Assembly: GCA_024695545.1 (NCBI GenBank)
Contig: JAILHZ010000183.1
Span: 1-40,898, forward strand
Direction of reading: 5' to 3'
Source of the DNA: Clostridiales bacterium
Lineage (GTDB): Bacteria; Bacillota_A; Clostridia; Saccharofermentanales; Saccharofermentanaceae
DNA: 40,898 bases
Position numbers and translations under genes: made by a program. The notes below the pieces were generated by a model that did no database searches, was not told where the DNA came from, and saw nothing but the letters and a program-made list of their open reading frames with translations. Position 1 is the stretch's first letter, and the number at the start of each line of letters is the position of its first letter. Shown here piece by piece: positions 9,335 to 18,110 of the stretch.

Positions 9335-9645
9335 ATTCTCTTTCTCCTTTAAGGCTTTTGTTTCAAGTATATGCGCACAAAAACCCCAATGATCCGGCTC
9401 GAAAAGAACTTTTGACCATCAGATTTCTGTTAGTATCCTTAACAATGTTATTATAGCCGCTTTTCCGCTTATTTTCTACAATTTCCTTTACTTTTTTGAC
9501 AGGTGTTATCGAATCGAAATGGATTGTAAATAGATTTTTATATCATTTTCTGCTAATATGGTAAAAATACTTCATCTCCGGAGCGGAATTCGCGAAGCAA
9601 TGGCGCTTCGGACGCCCACATTATGTGTGGGGAAAGGAAAAGAAA
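9335..9645. other. Divergent intergenic region between glmU and the nucleotidyltransferase gene
   Basis: This 311-base, partly AT-rich stretch has no supported coding sequence. On the minus strand a perfect TATAAT (9455-9450) is a candidate glmU -10 element, without a convincing -35. On the plus strand TGCTAATAT at 9551-9559 is an extended -10 (TGn plus TAATAT), which would give a leader of about 80 bases. The leader contains a palindrome CTCCGGAG (9576-9583), hairpin CGAAGC/GCTTCG (9593-9610) and hairpin CCCACA/TGTGGG (9615-9631). A TTGACA at 9496-9501 has no -10 at suitable spacing. Confidence 0.5.
9593..9638 (+). promoter_or_regulatory. Tandem leader hairpins next to the ribosome binding site
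   Basis: Hairpin 1 is CGAAGC (9593-9598) with GCTTCG (9605-9610). Hairpin 2 is CCCACA (9615-9620) with TGTGGG (9626-9631) and a five-base loop. AAAGGA at 9633-9638 begins two bases after hairpin 2, so folding could affect ribosome access. It does not match a riboswitch class that I recognise. Confidence 0.45.
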
Positions 9646-10416
9646 ATGATAGCTTTGATTCTTGCTGCCGGATATGCCACGCGCCTCTATCCGCTGACCA
9701 TCAATACACCGAAGCCGCTTCTTCCGGTCGGCCCGAAGGCGATGATCGATTACATCACCGATGAGATCGAGACCATCCCGGACGTCAATAAGATCGTCGT
9801 TGTGACCAACCACCGTTTCGCGGACCACTTCGCTGTATGGGCGAAGGACCGTTCCGAAAAGGATCTTTCTGACGGTAAGATCCTGACTCCGATCGAGGTC
9901 ATTGATGACGGCACGACGGACGATTCCAATAAGCTCGGAGCTATCGGCGACATCCAGTTCGTCATTGACAAGCTCGCTATTGATGAGGACATGATGATCA
10001 TCGCCGGCGACAATCTCTTCACCTATAAGCTCAAGGACATGTACGATTTCTTCATGAGCAACAGAAAGGATACTCTCATTTCCGTCACCGTCGAAGATAT
10101 CGAGCAGTTAAAGAAGCTCGCAGTTGCAACTCTCGATGAGAACGGCAAGGTCGTGACTCTGGAAGAGAAGCCGAAGGAGCCGAAGTCCACTGATGCGGTC
10201 TATGCGACATACATGTATCTCAAGGAGACAGTCCCCATGATCCGTCAGTACCTCGACGAGGGTAATACTCCGGATGCTCCGGGTCACTTCCCGTCCTGGC
10301 TCTACTCCAGAAAGGATGTCTATGTTTACCGTGCACCGGGCACATGCATCGACATCGGAACTCCTGAGAACTACAAGGATGTCTGCGATAACTACAAAGA
10401 GATCCTGGGACTCTGA
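9646..10416 (+). CDS. Sugar-phosphate nucleotidyltransferase
   Basis: The 257-residue protein belongs to the NTP-transferase (glucose-1-phosphate thymidylyl/cytidylyl/uridylyltransferase) fold. MIALILAAGYATRLYPLT is the nucleotide-binding signature, with the lysine of NTPKPLLPV for the phosphate, IAGDNLFTY for the metal-binding aspartate, and TLEEKPKEPKS as the conserved EKP segment. GTCIDIGTPENY near the C-terminus is also typical. There are no hexapeptide repeats, so it is a single-domain enzyme. The start at 9646 is preferred over the GTG at 9625 because AAAGGA lies 7 bases before it. It is monocistronic and ends at a strong terminator. The exact sugar and nucleotide cannot be decided; a dTDP- or UDP-sugar for envelope glycans is plausible. 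Confidence 0.88.
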   Translation: MIALILAAGYATRLYPLTINTPKPLLPVGPKAMIDYITDEIETIPDVNKIVVVTNHRFADHFAVWAKDRSEKDLSDGKILTPIEVIDDGTTDDSNKLGAIGDIQFVIDKLAIDEDMMIIAGDNLFTYKLKDMYDFFMSNRKDTLISVTVEDIEQLKKLAVATLDENGKVVTLEEKPKEPKSTDAVYATYMYLKETVPMIRQYLDEGNTPDAPGHFPSWLYSRKDVYVYRAPGTCIDIGTPENYKDVCDNYKEILGL

Positions 10417-10437
10417 GATCAATTGAATCAGGTAAAC

Positions 10438-10467
10438 AAAAAGGCTGACCCGAAGGTCAGCCTTTTT
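10438..10467. terminator. Bidirectional rho-independent terminator
   Basis: AAAAAGGCTGACC, CGAA loop, GGTCAGCCTTTTT: a perfect 8-pair GC-rich stem (10443-10450 with 10455-10462) flanked by five A and five T, serving both the nucleotidyltransferase gene and the convergent ribU. Confidence 0.95.
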
Positions 10468-10486
10468 CATGTGTAGAATCAATTTC

Positions 10487-11167
10487 TCAGTTTTCCTCAG
10501 CTTCGTCTTTGACCACATCAGCATCTTCCGTCTTATCCTCGAAGTATCTTCTCAGAGGAATATAGCACAGGAATGCGACCATGGAGATCGTGATTCCCTT
10601 AAAGATGTTGAATGGTACAAATGTCATGAGGATAACGTCCAGCTTGGAGTCGATCTTTACCAGGGTATTGGCCTTATCGCACAGATCGATGATGACCGGA
10701 AGCGGGAATCCGCACACCTTCTCATAAAGAGGAATGCAGAAGAAATAGTTGACGAAAGATGTTGCAATCGTCAGTGCAACCGTTCCAAAAACCAGAGAGA
10801 GGATAACGCCCTTCTTATTCTTCATTCGCAGGTAGATGATGGTAGCGGTAAGAATAAAGATCGAACCGGAAATAAAGTTTGCGACTTCACCGATACCCTC
10901 CGTAGTCGACATACCGAGAACAAAGTGGATCAGGTTCTTCAGGAGCTCTACGACCACTCCTGCAATCGGCCCGCAGGCAAACCCTGTAAAGAGTGCGGGA
11001 ATATCCGAGAAATCGTACTTAAGAAAGCCCGGCATCAGAGGAAGCGGGATCTCAAGCATCATGAGGACTTCCGCAAGAGCAGTCATAACACCTGCAACAG
11101 CAATCTTACGGATAAGTGCTTTTCTGGATTCGTTTCGGGATTTGAGATTTGTTGTTACTTCTGACAT
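10487..11167 (-). CDS. ribU: Riboflavin ECF transporter substrate-binding protein RibU
   Basis: RibU is the membrane S-component that binds riboflavin for an energy-coupling-factor transporter; the shared EcfA/EcfT module is not in this window. The 226-residue protein has about six hydrophobic segments starting after a short polar N-terminus. KIAVAGVMTALAEVLMMLE and FLKYDFSDIPALFTGFACGP correspond to the conserved first helices and D-I-P region of RibU, and the central ELLKNLIHF also fits. The identification is strengthened by the FMN riboswitch directly upstream. The last 20 residues are acidic. AAGGAG lies 8 bases before the ATG. Confidence 0.95.
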   Translation of the reverse strand: MSEVTTNLKSRNESRKALIRKIAVAGVMTALAEVLMMLEIPLPLMPGFLKYDFSDIPALFTGFACGPIAGVVVELLKNLIHFVLGMSTTEGIGEVANFISGSIFILTATIIYLRMKNKKGVILSLVFGTVALTIATSFVNYFFCIPLYEKVCGFPLPVIIDLCDKANTLVKIDSKLDVILMTFVPFNIFKGITISMVAFLCYIPLRRYFEDKTEDADVVKDEAEEN

Positions 11168-11178
11168 TTATATCACTC

Positions 11179-11295
11179 CTTCCATCCGGACTATACCGTC
11201 GGCACCGGATTCGCACCGGTTCAGCTCTTCGCTCGCGGGCTCGCATCTTCTCTTGATGCATCACCGCCGGTGGGGAATTACGCCCCGCCCTGAAG
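11179..11295 (-). promoter_or_regulatory. FMN riboswitch (RFN element)
   Basis: Read on the minus strand, the element shows the main RFN landmarks in order: CTTCAGGGCGGGGCG, TTCCCCACCGGCGGT, AGCCCGCGAGC, CCGGTGCGAATCCGG, GCCGACGGTATAGTCCGGAT and a closing GGAAG. P1 forms between CTTC (11295-11292) and GAAG (11182-11179). The 3' P1 strand shares three bases with the AAGGAG ribosome binding site (11181-11176), and only 11 bases separate P1 from the ATG. There is no room for a terminator. FMN binding should therefore hide the ribosome binding site, that is, translational control of ribU. Confidence 0.97.
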
Positions 11296-11305
11296 TTACG
11301 TGTGG

Positions 11306-11334
11306 ATTATAAGACTCGGAATTTCCAGTGTCAA
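11306..11334 (-). promoter_or_regulatory. Consensus sigma-A-type promoter for ribU
   Basis: A perfect TTGACA (11334-11329) and a perfect TATAAT (11311-11306) are separated by exactly 17 bases. Transcription would start near 11299, almost at the first base of the riboswitch. A fully consensus promoter suits a gene whose control lies entirely in the RNA. Confidence 0.92.
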
Positions 11335-11459
11335 TGGTTTTTCGCGGAAAAGTCAGGTTTCATTCTATGTCATAAGAATTCAGTAAAAATGAAACACTAC
11401 CGTTGCTTTTCCTGAGATATACTGAATCATGTGAAATTATGTAAGGGTGGGATCTTCAT

Positions 11460-12359
11460 ATGAAGAGAAACATATTTCCGGCACTTCTACTGATTGCAAT
11501 GATCGTTTCATCGGTCTTCGGTACGGCCTGTAAAGACAAGAAAACTCTGGATTCATCTTTTACCAGCTGGACTGCGCCTTCGACGACGCAGCCATCCGCT
11601 ACTTCTGCCACCTCAGAAGAAGCAACGCCGACCCCGGCTCCGACATCAACGCCTACACCCACACCGACTCCTTCTCCGTCACCGACGCCGGTACCGGAAT
11701 ACGTCGAGCCGACGATCACGGGTGGTGCAGTCTGGTACAGCGGTTATGTGGATCCGCGTTCCGTCAGGGCGGAAATCGTGTCGAATCCCGAAGATATCGC
11801 CGTCCTCGTAAACAAATACTATGCAAGCCCGGAGACTTATGTACCGGAGCTAGTCCTGGCAAAGTACTCCGCCAGCCAGCAGCTCCGTCCGGAAGCAGCA
11901 ACCGCATGGGAAGCCATGCACGATGCATGTCTTGCTGACATCGGGCAGGATCTGTATCTCATCTCCGGCTATCGTGACTGGGCCACACAGACATACAGCT
12001 TCAATAATGCGATCCCGCGCCGCGGTCTGGATAAGGCCGTATGCAAGAATGCCTACCCCGGAAGATCCGAGCATCCTCTCGGATTGGCACTGGACATCAA
12101 CATCAAGAGCGACCCGGAGATCCGCGATAATTTCGTCTATACCAAGGCCGGCCAGTGGGTCCTCGAACATGGTCATGAATACGGATTTATCTGGCGATAT
12201 CCGGCAGATAAAGGACATATCACCGGATACGGTGTAGAAGGCTGGCATTTCCGTTTTGTCGGCGTTGAGGTCGCCACGGAAATGTATGAGAAAAACATCT
12301 CGACACTGGAAGAATACTACGGCAAAGTCCAGATCCTTCCGGACAGTTATAACGAGTAA
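11460..12359 (+). CDS. VanY-family D-Ala-D-Ala carboxypeptidase, secreted or lipid-anchored
   Basis: The enzyme is predicted to trim the terminal D-alanine (or a related peptide bond) of peptidoglycan outside the cell, using zinc. Of 299 residues, 1-23 form an export signal. Cys24 after GTA could be a lipoprotein cysteine, although the -3 residue (Gly) is not ideal for a lipobox. Residues 36-80 are a Thr/Pro/Ser linker with TP repeats, a flexible wall-spanning spacer. The VanY domain (about 105-275) has LISGYRDW (168-174), SEHPLGLALDI with zinc ligands His205 and Asp212, and EGWHFRF with Glu260 and zinc ligand His263. AAGGGTGG precedes the ATG. The next gene starts 14 bases later, so they form an operon. 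Confidence 0.92.
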   Translation: MKRNIFPALLLIAMIVSSVFGTACKDKKTLDSSFTSWTAPSTTQPSATSATSEEATPTPAPTSTPTPTPTPSPSPTPVPEYVEPTITGGAVWYSGYVDPRSVRAEIVSNPEDIAVLVNKYYASPETYVPELVLAKYSASQQLRPEAATAWEAMHDACLADIGQDLYLISGYRDWATQTYSFNNAIPRRGLDKAVCKNAYPGRSEHPLGLALDINIKSDPEIRDNFVYTKAGQWVLEHGHEYGFIWRYPADKGHITGYGVEGWHFRFVGVEVATEMYEKNISTLEEYYGKVQILPDSYNE

Positions 12360-12373
12360 AGGACCGACTGCAT

Positions 12374-13054
12374 ATGCTGATCAGCCACAATGGTGATTAC
12401 CAGTTTTTCAATGTCGGAACGAAGATCTATTCCAGTTACTGCGTCACGTATAAGGACAAGGCCGTACTGATCGATCCGGGTCCGCTTTCCGAGAGGGATC
12501 TGATCGAGAAGAATCTCGGTAAGGATTTTCTTTTCGCGGTAGACGCGATCTTCCTTACGCATGCGCACGGAGATACCGCCGGGAACGCCGAGTACTTCTC
12601 CATGCTCTTCAACTGTCCCGTATACTGTCTGAAAACATCTTTGGAATATCTTAAGCGCGGAGCCTATCCCCGTCCGAGAAAAGACCATCCCTACATTAAG
12701 AAAGCAGGTCCCGCCGGAAATGTTGTTCCGAAGCTCCCTGCCTTCGTCCCGTACGAACCCTGTCAGAATGCACTTCCTCTGACCAGAAACATCGTGGAAG
12801 AAGTTCTGGGAAAAGAAGTTCAGCTGCTGATGACACCCGGCCACTCGGAAGATTCCGTATCCTTCCGGATCGGGGATATTGCCCTGATCGGAGACGCCGC
12901 CCAGTATAACAAGCGCGTTCTGGCGCCGGTATTCGTGGATAATGAGGCGCAGCTCGGAAGAACATGGGAGACACTTATCGGGCTTTCCTGCAAGCAGTAT
13001 CTGAGCGCTCACGGACGTCCGTTCTCCGCGGAGGAATGGCTGGAAAATCAGTAA
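12374..13054 (+). CDS. MBL-fold metallohydrolase
   Basis: The 226-residue cytosolic protein has the metallo-beta-lactamase fold. The metal motif THAHGDTAG (62-70) gives His63, His65, Asp67 and the following region; TPGHSED gives His157, and IGDAA gives Asp174. A final histidine in LSAHGRP (near 215) completes the two-metal site. It resembles glyoxalase II/RNase Z-like general hydrolases; no substrate can be named. Its ribosome binding site AAAGGA overlaps the stop codon of the VanY-like gene, so the two are translationally linked. Its stop overlaps by seven bases the 3' end of the convergent permease gene, and no terminator is seen between them. Confidence 0.85.
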   Translation: MLISHNGDYQFFNVGTKIYSSYCVTYKDKAVLIDPGPLSERDLIEKNLGKDFLFAVDAIFLTHAHGDTAGNAEYFSMLFNCPVYCLKTSLEYLKRGAYPRPRKDHPYIKKAGPAGNVVPKLPAFVPYEPCQNALPLTRNIVEEVLGKEVQLLMTPGHSEDSVSFRIGDIALIGDAAQYNKRVLAPVFVDNEAQLGRTWETLIGLSCKQYLSAHGRPFSAEEWLENQ

Positions 13055-15669
13055 TAATCTTTTCTGATCCCCTCGATGATCTCATCTCTCATGATCCTCG
13101 AAAGACCGATCGCCGTTGTTGAAACTACGACAAGCAGATGCAGGAAGATGACGATCAGCAGATACGGCACATTCAGATATTTCGGGATCCCCGAATCGAT
13201 AAACAGCACAGAGATCTCCATCGAGACGAACATGATCAGCATAAGAAGAATGATACTCTCAAAGAAATAAATAAGGCTCTCGGAAATGACCATCCGGAAA
13301 AGTGTTTTTCTCGACATACCGACAGACGTAAGAAGGATGTATTCTTTTCTTCGGAATACGATATTACTGATAACAGTCATGATAACGTTAATAAAGCACA
13401 TGAGGCTCAGCATCGCCACGTATCCGTACATGATGATCTTCACCAGTGAATTGACCGCATGACGGGCACGCACGTTAATACCGGCATCCACAAGCGTATC
13501 ACTCAGATAGAGATTATTGGAAAGGATCTCCTTCATCTGCGCAACGGCACTGACCGGTTTTCCTGCCTCGAACCGGAACACTTCAAATCCTTCAAGAGAA
13601 CGCATATGGTAGTAATCCAGACGCGAGAGCGGTACATAGATCTGAACGTAAGACTCATACAATTGCAGGTCATCAGAGAGATCGAGCTCCTGAAGAGGCT
13701 TGAGCTTGAAAATGAAGTCCGGATAGTTCTCCTCATTGATGTCCATTCCCATTTCTGTCGGGATCTTATTAAAAGCCTTTCCCTCGTAATACACATTTCC
13801 GTTTTCTTCGAAGAGCATGACATGGTTGTTCATTAGGCAGAGATTCGATCCGTATTCCAGGAAAGGATCCGGATCGATGTCATTTTTGGAGCAGATATCT
13901 CTCCAGGAAGCATCGTCAATGAAGACGACCGACATCATAATATAGCTCTCGGAATATGAATCCCTCCTCAGGTCCGCCCCGACTTCCTGAGAAACAAAAT
14001 TCCACTCCGATGGCTGGATCTGCGCAGTTGTTGCGTATACCAGCTGTCCGGACCGTACCGTATCCACTGACTGCAGCATATAAAACAGTGCCTGATCTTC
14101 ATCGGTAAAACCACCGGTGCCGGTCGCATGAAGATATCTGATCGTGTTCTCCGATCCTCCCTCATCGATCTGATAGTTCTTCGCGACGGAGTTCACAAGC
14201 ATATTCGCAAAAAGAATCATAAAGACACTGGCCATGATCGAAATGACCGTCGCCAGATATCTCTTTCTGTAGCGCTGGTAATTCTTCAGGGAGAGTGCTC
14301 CGGTAAAGCCGAAGATCCTGGTGGCAAGCGCATGGTACCTCTTCTTATCATGACCCTGCGCATAGCTCTCGTTCGCCCGGACTGCCTCCATCGGAAGGAC
14401 TTTGGATACCTGGATCACCGGAATCATGACCGCCGCGAAGATCGTAAGAAGGGACAGAACGACCGGGGCAATTATGTTCTGATATCCGATACGGTACTGA
14501 AGATCGATATTCTTTACAATAAAGTAGTTCGCTGCGTTACTTCCCATCTCACTCAGTGAACGGAACAGGAAGAAGCTACTGACATGTCCGAGAAGGAGGC
14601 CGATCGGGATACCGATGACCGAGTAAATGAATGCCTCCGTGAACATCAGTTCCTTCACCTGCCGTCTTGTGGCGCCGACTGATTTCAGAAGACCGATCGC
14701 ACGAAGTCTCTCGGAAGAGGAGGATGCGAAAGAGTTATAGATGAGCATAACGGCCAGAAGCACGATCATGCCGATCGTTCCTCCGGAAACGATCGCGATC
14801 CTTCTCTGGATGCGTGTATCGTCCGCGGAATTCTCCATTCGGATATAGTCTTTGTTATAAAGACAGTCATCTTCATTCTCGAAGTGATCCTGTGTAAATT
14901 GCGTATAAACGGAAGGATCCTTAAACTCGAAGAATGCGTTGACCGCGGATCCGGCCATGACACCGTCCGAGCATGTCAGCATCGTATTTGCGGCAATGTT
15001 TCTCCACTTCGAATACTCGGGAACTGTGAAGTATCCTACGATCGTATACTTCTGTTCACCGATCGCAAAGACCTGCTCATCGATAAATCCGGCTTTGTCA
15101 CGCTGGAGATTCTGAAGGTTCATAACCTTGTGACCGCTGGAATATCGGGCATAATAATCCATATCGATCTCCGATCCGATCTCCAGATTCTCTCTGTCAT
15201 CGGAAAACATCTCCAGGGAAATGATCACTTCAGAACTGTTCTGCGGAAGCCTTCCCCGGACAATGGAGATATTGCACATCTCCGGGAAATCAGGACTCAT
15301 GGCTGCCAGAAAGTACTCATACTGATCGATGTATTTGACCGCATTGTTAATCGCCGAGTACTCTGTCTGGAATCCCTTCCAGGGATTGAATCCGATCTCC
15401 TGGATATAGGCCACTCTCTTGATCCTGTCATCCTTGATCACGTTCTGGAAATCCATGGATGTCATCGAGTAAGCTTCGACATGCCATGTTCCGTAATCGT
15501 CATTAGCAAAGCTTTTCAGAATATCGATCGCGCTCTGGTGTGCCGACGAAACGATCGAGAACATCATCGTCGCGATGATGATTCCGATCAGCGTCAGTAT
15601 CGAACGGCTCCTATTCTTGAATACCGTACGCTTGGCATACTTGCTGACGATATTGGAGGACCGTGTCAT
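13048..15669 (-). CDS. FtsX/MacB-type ABC transporter permease
   Basis: The 873-residue membrane protein has the duplicated FtsX layout: TM1 (about 20-42), a large ectodomain (about 43-285), three TMs (about 290-420) including the ERLRAIGLLKSVGATRRQVKEL coupling region, then a second unit with TM (about 465-488), another ectodomain (about 490-740) and three TMs with RKEYILLTSVGMSRKTLFRM. Such permeases work with a MacB/LolD-type ATPase in mechanotransmission, peptide or lipoprotein export, or antimicrobial-peptide defence. The start overlaps the ATPase stop by ATGA with GAGGTGA upstream, so it is the last gene of the regulator-kinase-ATPase-permease operon. It is longer than BceB-type permeases (about 650 residues) and has two ectodomains, so it is not a typical BceB. 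Confidence 0.93.
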   Translation of the reverse strand: MTRSSNIVSKYAKRTVFKNRSRSILTLIGIIIATMMFSIVSSAHQSAIDILKSFANDDYGTWHVEAYSMTSMDFQNVIKDDRIKRVAYIQEIGFNPWKGFQTEYSAINNAVKYIDQYEYFLAAMSPDFPEMCNISIVRGRLPQNSSEVIISLEMFSDDRENLEIGSEIDMDYYARYSSGHKVMNLQNLQRDKAGFIDEQVFAIGEQKYTIVGYFTVPEYSKWRNIAANTMLTCSDGVMAGSAVNAFFEFKDPSVYTQFTQDHFENEDDCLYNKDYIRMENSADDTRIQRRIAIVSGGTIGMIVLLAVMLIYNSFASSSSERLRAIGLLKSVGATRRQVKELMFTEAFIYSVIGIPIGLLLGHVSSFFLFRSLSEMGSNAANYFIVKNIDLQYRIGYQNIIAPVVLSLLTIFAAVMIPVIQVSKVLPMEAVRANESYAQGHDKKRYHALATRIFGFTGALSLKNYQRYRKRYLATVISIMASVFMILFANMLVNSVAKNYQIDEGGSENTIRYLHATGTGGFTDEDQALFYMLQSVDTVRSGQLVYATTAQIQPSEWNFVSQEVGADLRRDSYSESYIMMSVVFIDDASWRDICSKNDIDPDPFLEYGSNLCLMNNHVMLFEENGNVYYEGKAFNKIPTEMGMDINEENYPDFIFKLKPLQELDLSDDLQLYESYVQIYVPLSRLDYYHMRSLEGFEVFRFEAGKPVSAVAQMKEILSNNLYLSDTLVDAGINVRARHAVNSLVKIIMYGYVAMLSLMCFINVIMTVISNIVFRRKEYILLTSVGMSRKTLFRMVISESLIYFFESIILLMLIMFVSMEISVLFIDSGIPKYLNVPYLLIVIFLHLLVVVSTTAIGLSRIMRDEIIEGIRKDYY

Positions 15670-16349
15670 TTACGGATCACCTCATCATGCTGGATCCTTC
15701 CGTCCTGGATCGTGATGATGCGCTTCGCCTGAAGGGCGACGTTCTCGTCATGGGTGATCAGTACTGTCGTCTGATTGTATTTCTGGTTCGAGTAGCGGAG
15801 AAGCTCGACAACTTCCTGACTGTTCTTGGAGTCGAGATTACCTGTCGGCTCATCCGCGAGCAGGATCGTCGGTGCGTTGATCAGCGCGCGGCCGATCGCG
15901 ACACGCTGCTGCTGTCCGCCGGAGAGCTGGTTCGGGAACGCATCCTTCTTCTCTTTCAGGCCGAGAAGTGAGAGAAGCTCTTCAAGTCTCTCCTTATTCA
16001 CTCTTCTGTGATCGAGCAGTACCGGCATCGTGATATTCTCCACGACCGACAGTACCGGGATCAGATTGAAGAACTGATAAACCAGTCCGATCTCTCTTCT
16101 TCTGAAGATCGCCAGCTGCTCATCGCTCTGCTTGAAAATGTCCTTCCCGTCAACAAGGACGGTACCGGATGTGGGACGGTCTACGCCGCCAAGCATATGA
16201 AGAAGCGTTGATTTTCCGGAACCGGATGCGCCGATGATCGCAACGAATTCGCCCTTTTCGATGCTTAAGGAAACATCGTTCAGCGCGGCAACGACGTTCT
16301 CGTCCTTACCGTATGTCTTCGTGAGATGTTCCGCTCTCAGTAGTTCCAT
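15666..16349 (-). CDS. ABC transporter ATP-binding protein (MacB/LolD/BceA-like)
   Basis: The 227-residue ATPase powers the following permease. Walker A is GASGSGKST at 40-48, the Q-loop lies in YQFFNLIP, the signature is [15 protein letters not shown], Walker B is [12 protein letters not shown], and the H-loop is TVLITHD. The ADEPTGNLD form and length are typical of the LolD/MacB/BceA subgroup. It begins four bases after the kinase stop codon and its stop overlaps the permease start as ATGA. Confidence 0.95.
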   Translation of the reverse strand: MELLRAEHLTKTYGKDENVVAALNDVSLSIEKGEFVAIIGASGSGKSTLLHMLGGVDRPTSGTVLVDGKDIFKQSDEQLAIFRRREIGLVYQFFNLIPVLSVVENITMPVLLDHRRVNKERLEELLSLLGLKEKKDAFPNQLSGGQQQRVAIGRALINAPTILLADEPTGNLDSKNSQEVVELLRYSNQKYNQTTVLITHDENVALQAKRIITIQDGRIQHDEVIRK

Positions 16350-16353
16350 ATCT

Positions 16354-17370
16354 TTACCTCTTCGTATGGTAGAACCTTACAGTAAACTCCGCACCGTGAT
16401 CCGGCTCCGTGCGGTTGTTCGCGCGGATGGTTCCACTTTGTCTTTCTACGATCATTTTTGTCAGCGCAAGGCCGATACCGATGCTGGTATTCAGGGCAAC
16501 TTTTCCTCTGTAAAAGCGCTCGAACACGTGCGGGATATCTTCCGGGTCGAAACCTGATCCTGTATCTCGGATAACGATCTCGGTATAGATCGGCGTGTGC
16601 TTGACATTGATCTCGATCATGCCGCCTTCCGGTGTGTGCTCCATACAGTTCTTCAGGATATTGCCGATCGCTTCGCTGGTCCACATCATGTCGCCGCGGA
16701 TGACCGCATCCTCCGGGACGTTGACCTTCAGCGCCACCCCGTTGATATCCAGCGGCACCTCCAGCGGCTGGGATGCCTTTCTAAGCATATCCTTGACGCT
16801 GTATTCTTTCTGCTCAAAGAAGACTGTATCTGCGTCGATCTTACTCATCTTCAGAAGTGTGTTGATCAGCCACTCGATACGGTTCAGGCTCTGCATCATC
16901 TCGGCAAGAAGATCAAATCTCTTCTCGTCGGAAAGCTCGGCATCCGAGAACATATCCACGATAATATTCATGGAAGTAAGCGGCGTTCTCAGCTGGTGAG
17001 CAATATCCGCGATGGAATCGGAAAGAAACCGTTTATCCGCCAGGAGCTGGGATGCCTGTTCGCGCAGACGGATCACCATCTTATGGATCTCCGAACTCAG
17101 GATCGCGACCTCACCTTCCTGATACTCTTCGAACTTCACATCTTCCGCACCGTGCAGGATCTTATCGATACTGTCCGACAGATCCTCTATCCTTCTGTAT
17201 CTCCGGATGTCCGCGACAAGGCGCACGAGGATCAGTGTCACAGCCGTAATAAGTACAGCGATCACGCTGTTCCTGCCCAGGAAAGAAGCTCCGAAGCAAA
17301 GGATCACCGTGATCACGATGTAGATCGCATATTCAGACCGTAATTCCGCGTTTCTCCGAATCATGCTCAC
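16354..17370 (-). CDS. Sensor histidine kinase, short-loop (BceS/VanS-like) type
   Basis: The 338-residue membrane kinase has two N-terminal TM helices (about 14-30 and 36-52) joined by only a few residues (LGRNS), so it lacks a periplasmic sensor domain. A short HAMP-like/linker region leads to the H-box DIAHQLRTPLTS with His125, N-box NILKNCMEHT, and the ATP lid motifs DTGSGFDPEDIPHVFERFYRG and GIGLALTKMI. This loop-free design is known for intramembrane-sensing kinases that read the state of a partner ABC transporter, which fits the two genes downstream. It overlaps the response regulator by ATGA. Confidence 0.93.
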   Translation of the reverse strand: MSMIRRNAELRSEYAIYIVITVILCFGASFLGRNSVIAVLITAVTLILVRLVADIRRYRRIEDLSDSIDKILHGAEDVKFEEYQEGEVAILSSEIHKMVIRLREQASQLLADKRFLSDSIADIAHQLRTPLTSMNIIVDMFSDAELSDEKRFDLLAEMMQSLNRIEWLINTLLKMSKIDADTVFFEQKEYSVKDMLRKASQPLEVPLDINGVALKVNVPEDAVIRGDMMWTSEAIGNILKNCMEHTPEGGMIEINVKHTPIYTEIVIRDTGSGFDPEDIPHVFERFYRGKVALNTSIGIGLALTKMIVERQSGTIRANNRTEPDHGAEFTVRFYHTKR

Positions 17371-18041
17371 TCCCCGGCCTTATAACCGAAGCCGCGGATC
17401 GTGCGGATCAGAACCGGCTGTGCCGGATCGTCCTCGATCTTCTCACGGAGACGCTTGATATATACCGTCAGGGTGTTATCGTTTACATATTCTCCGCCCA
17501 CATCCCAGAGATCCTGAAGGAGCTTGGCGCGGGTAAGAACTACCCCCTGATTATTTGCAAAAAGAAGAAGAAGTCTGTACTCGAGTGCGGAAAGGATGAT
17601 CTCATCCCCGTTCTTGCTGACGTTGCCGCGGGCCGTGTCGATCTTGACGTTACCGAGCTCCACCACTTCCGAAGACTTGTGGCTTCTTCTCATGACACTC
17701 TTGATTCGGGAGAGCATCTCTCTCGGACGGAACGGCTTGCTGATGTAATCATCCGCGCCCATATCCAGACCTGTGACAACACTGTATTCGTCACCGGATG
17801 CCGTTACGAAAATAACCGGAATATCCGCCTTCTGCGCCTTGATCGCCGCGCATACCGCATATCCGTTTCCGTCTGTTAAGGAAATATCGATCAGCGCCAG
17901 ATCGAACGTCTCAGTCTCGATCTTCGTCAGCGCGGTCGTCTGCCCCGGTGCCCAGATCACTTCAAATCCTTCTGATTTCAAGAAAGCAGACAGCGTGGTT
18001 ACAATACTCGAATCATCTTCTACCAGTAAAATCCGTCCCAT
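17367..18041 (-). CDS. OmpR/PhoB-family response regulator
   Basis: The 224-residue DNA-binding regulator has a receiver domain with acidic pair Glu8-Asp9-Asp10, phosphoacceptor Asp52 (LALIDISLTDGNG), Thr80 and Lys102 (ISKPF). The C-terminal winged helix (about 125-222) has the LSALEYRLLLLF and RTIRGFGYKA motifs. As first gene of the operon it probably controls the kinase, ATPase and permease genes behind it. Confidence 0.95.
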   Translation of the reverse strand: MGRILLVEDDSSIVTTLSAFLKSEGFEVIWAPGQTTALTKIETETFDLALIDISLTDGNGYAVCAAIKAQKADIPVIFVTASGDEYSVVTGLDMGADDYISKPFRPREMLSRIKSVMRRSHKSSEVVELGNVKIDTARGNVSKNGDEIILSALEYRLLLLFANNQGVVLTRAKLLQDLWDVGGEYVNDNTLTVYIKRLREKIEDDPAQPVLIRTIRGFGYKAGE

Positions 18042-18069
18042 AACACAACCTCTTACAAGAATTCTCTTG

Positions 18070-18099
18070 ATACTATTTTACCCTATTATAACAGGTCAA
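18070..18099 (-). promoter_or_regulatory. Candidate promoter of the two-component/ABC operon
   Basis: TTGACC (18099-18094) and TAGTAT (18075-18070) are 18 bases apart. A perfect TATAAT also lies between them (18091-18086) but lacks a matching -35. The next gene upstream ends at 18111, so the promoter sits in a 69-base gap. Confidence 0.45.
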
Positions 18100-18110
18100 T
18101 GGGTGACAGA

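Noticed and set aside
9496..9501. Perfect TTGACA upstream of the nucleotidyltransferase gene
   Set aside because: No -10-like hexamer at 16-18 bases; the extended -10 at 9551-9559 is a better candidate and is too far away to pair with it.
11620..11700. Repetitive ACN-CCN tract that could be taken for a tandem repeat or CRISPR-like element
   Set aside because: It encodes the Thr/Pro linker of the VanY-like protein in frame; there are no regular repeats with spacers.
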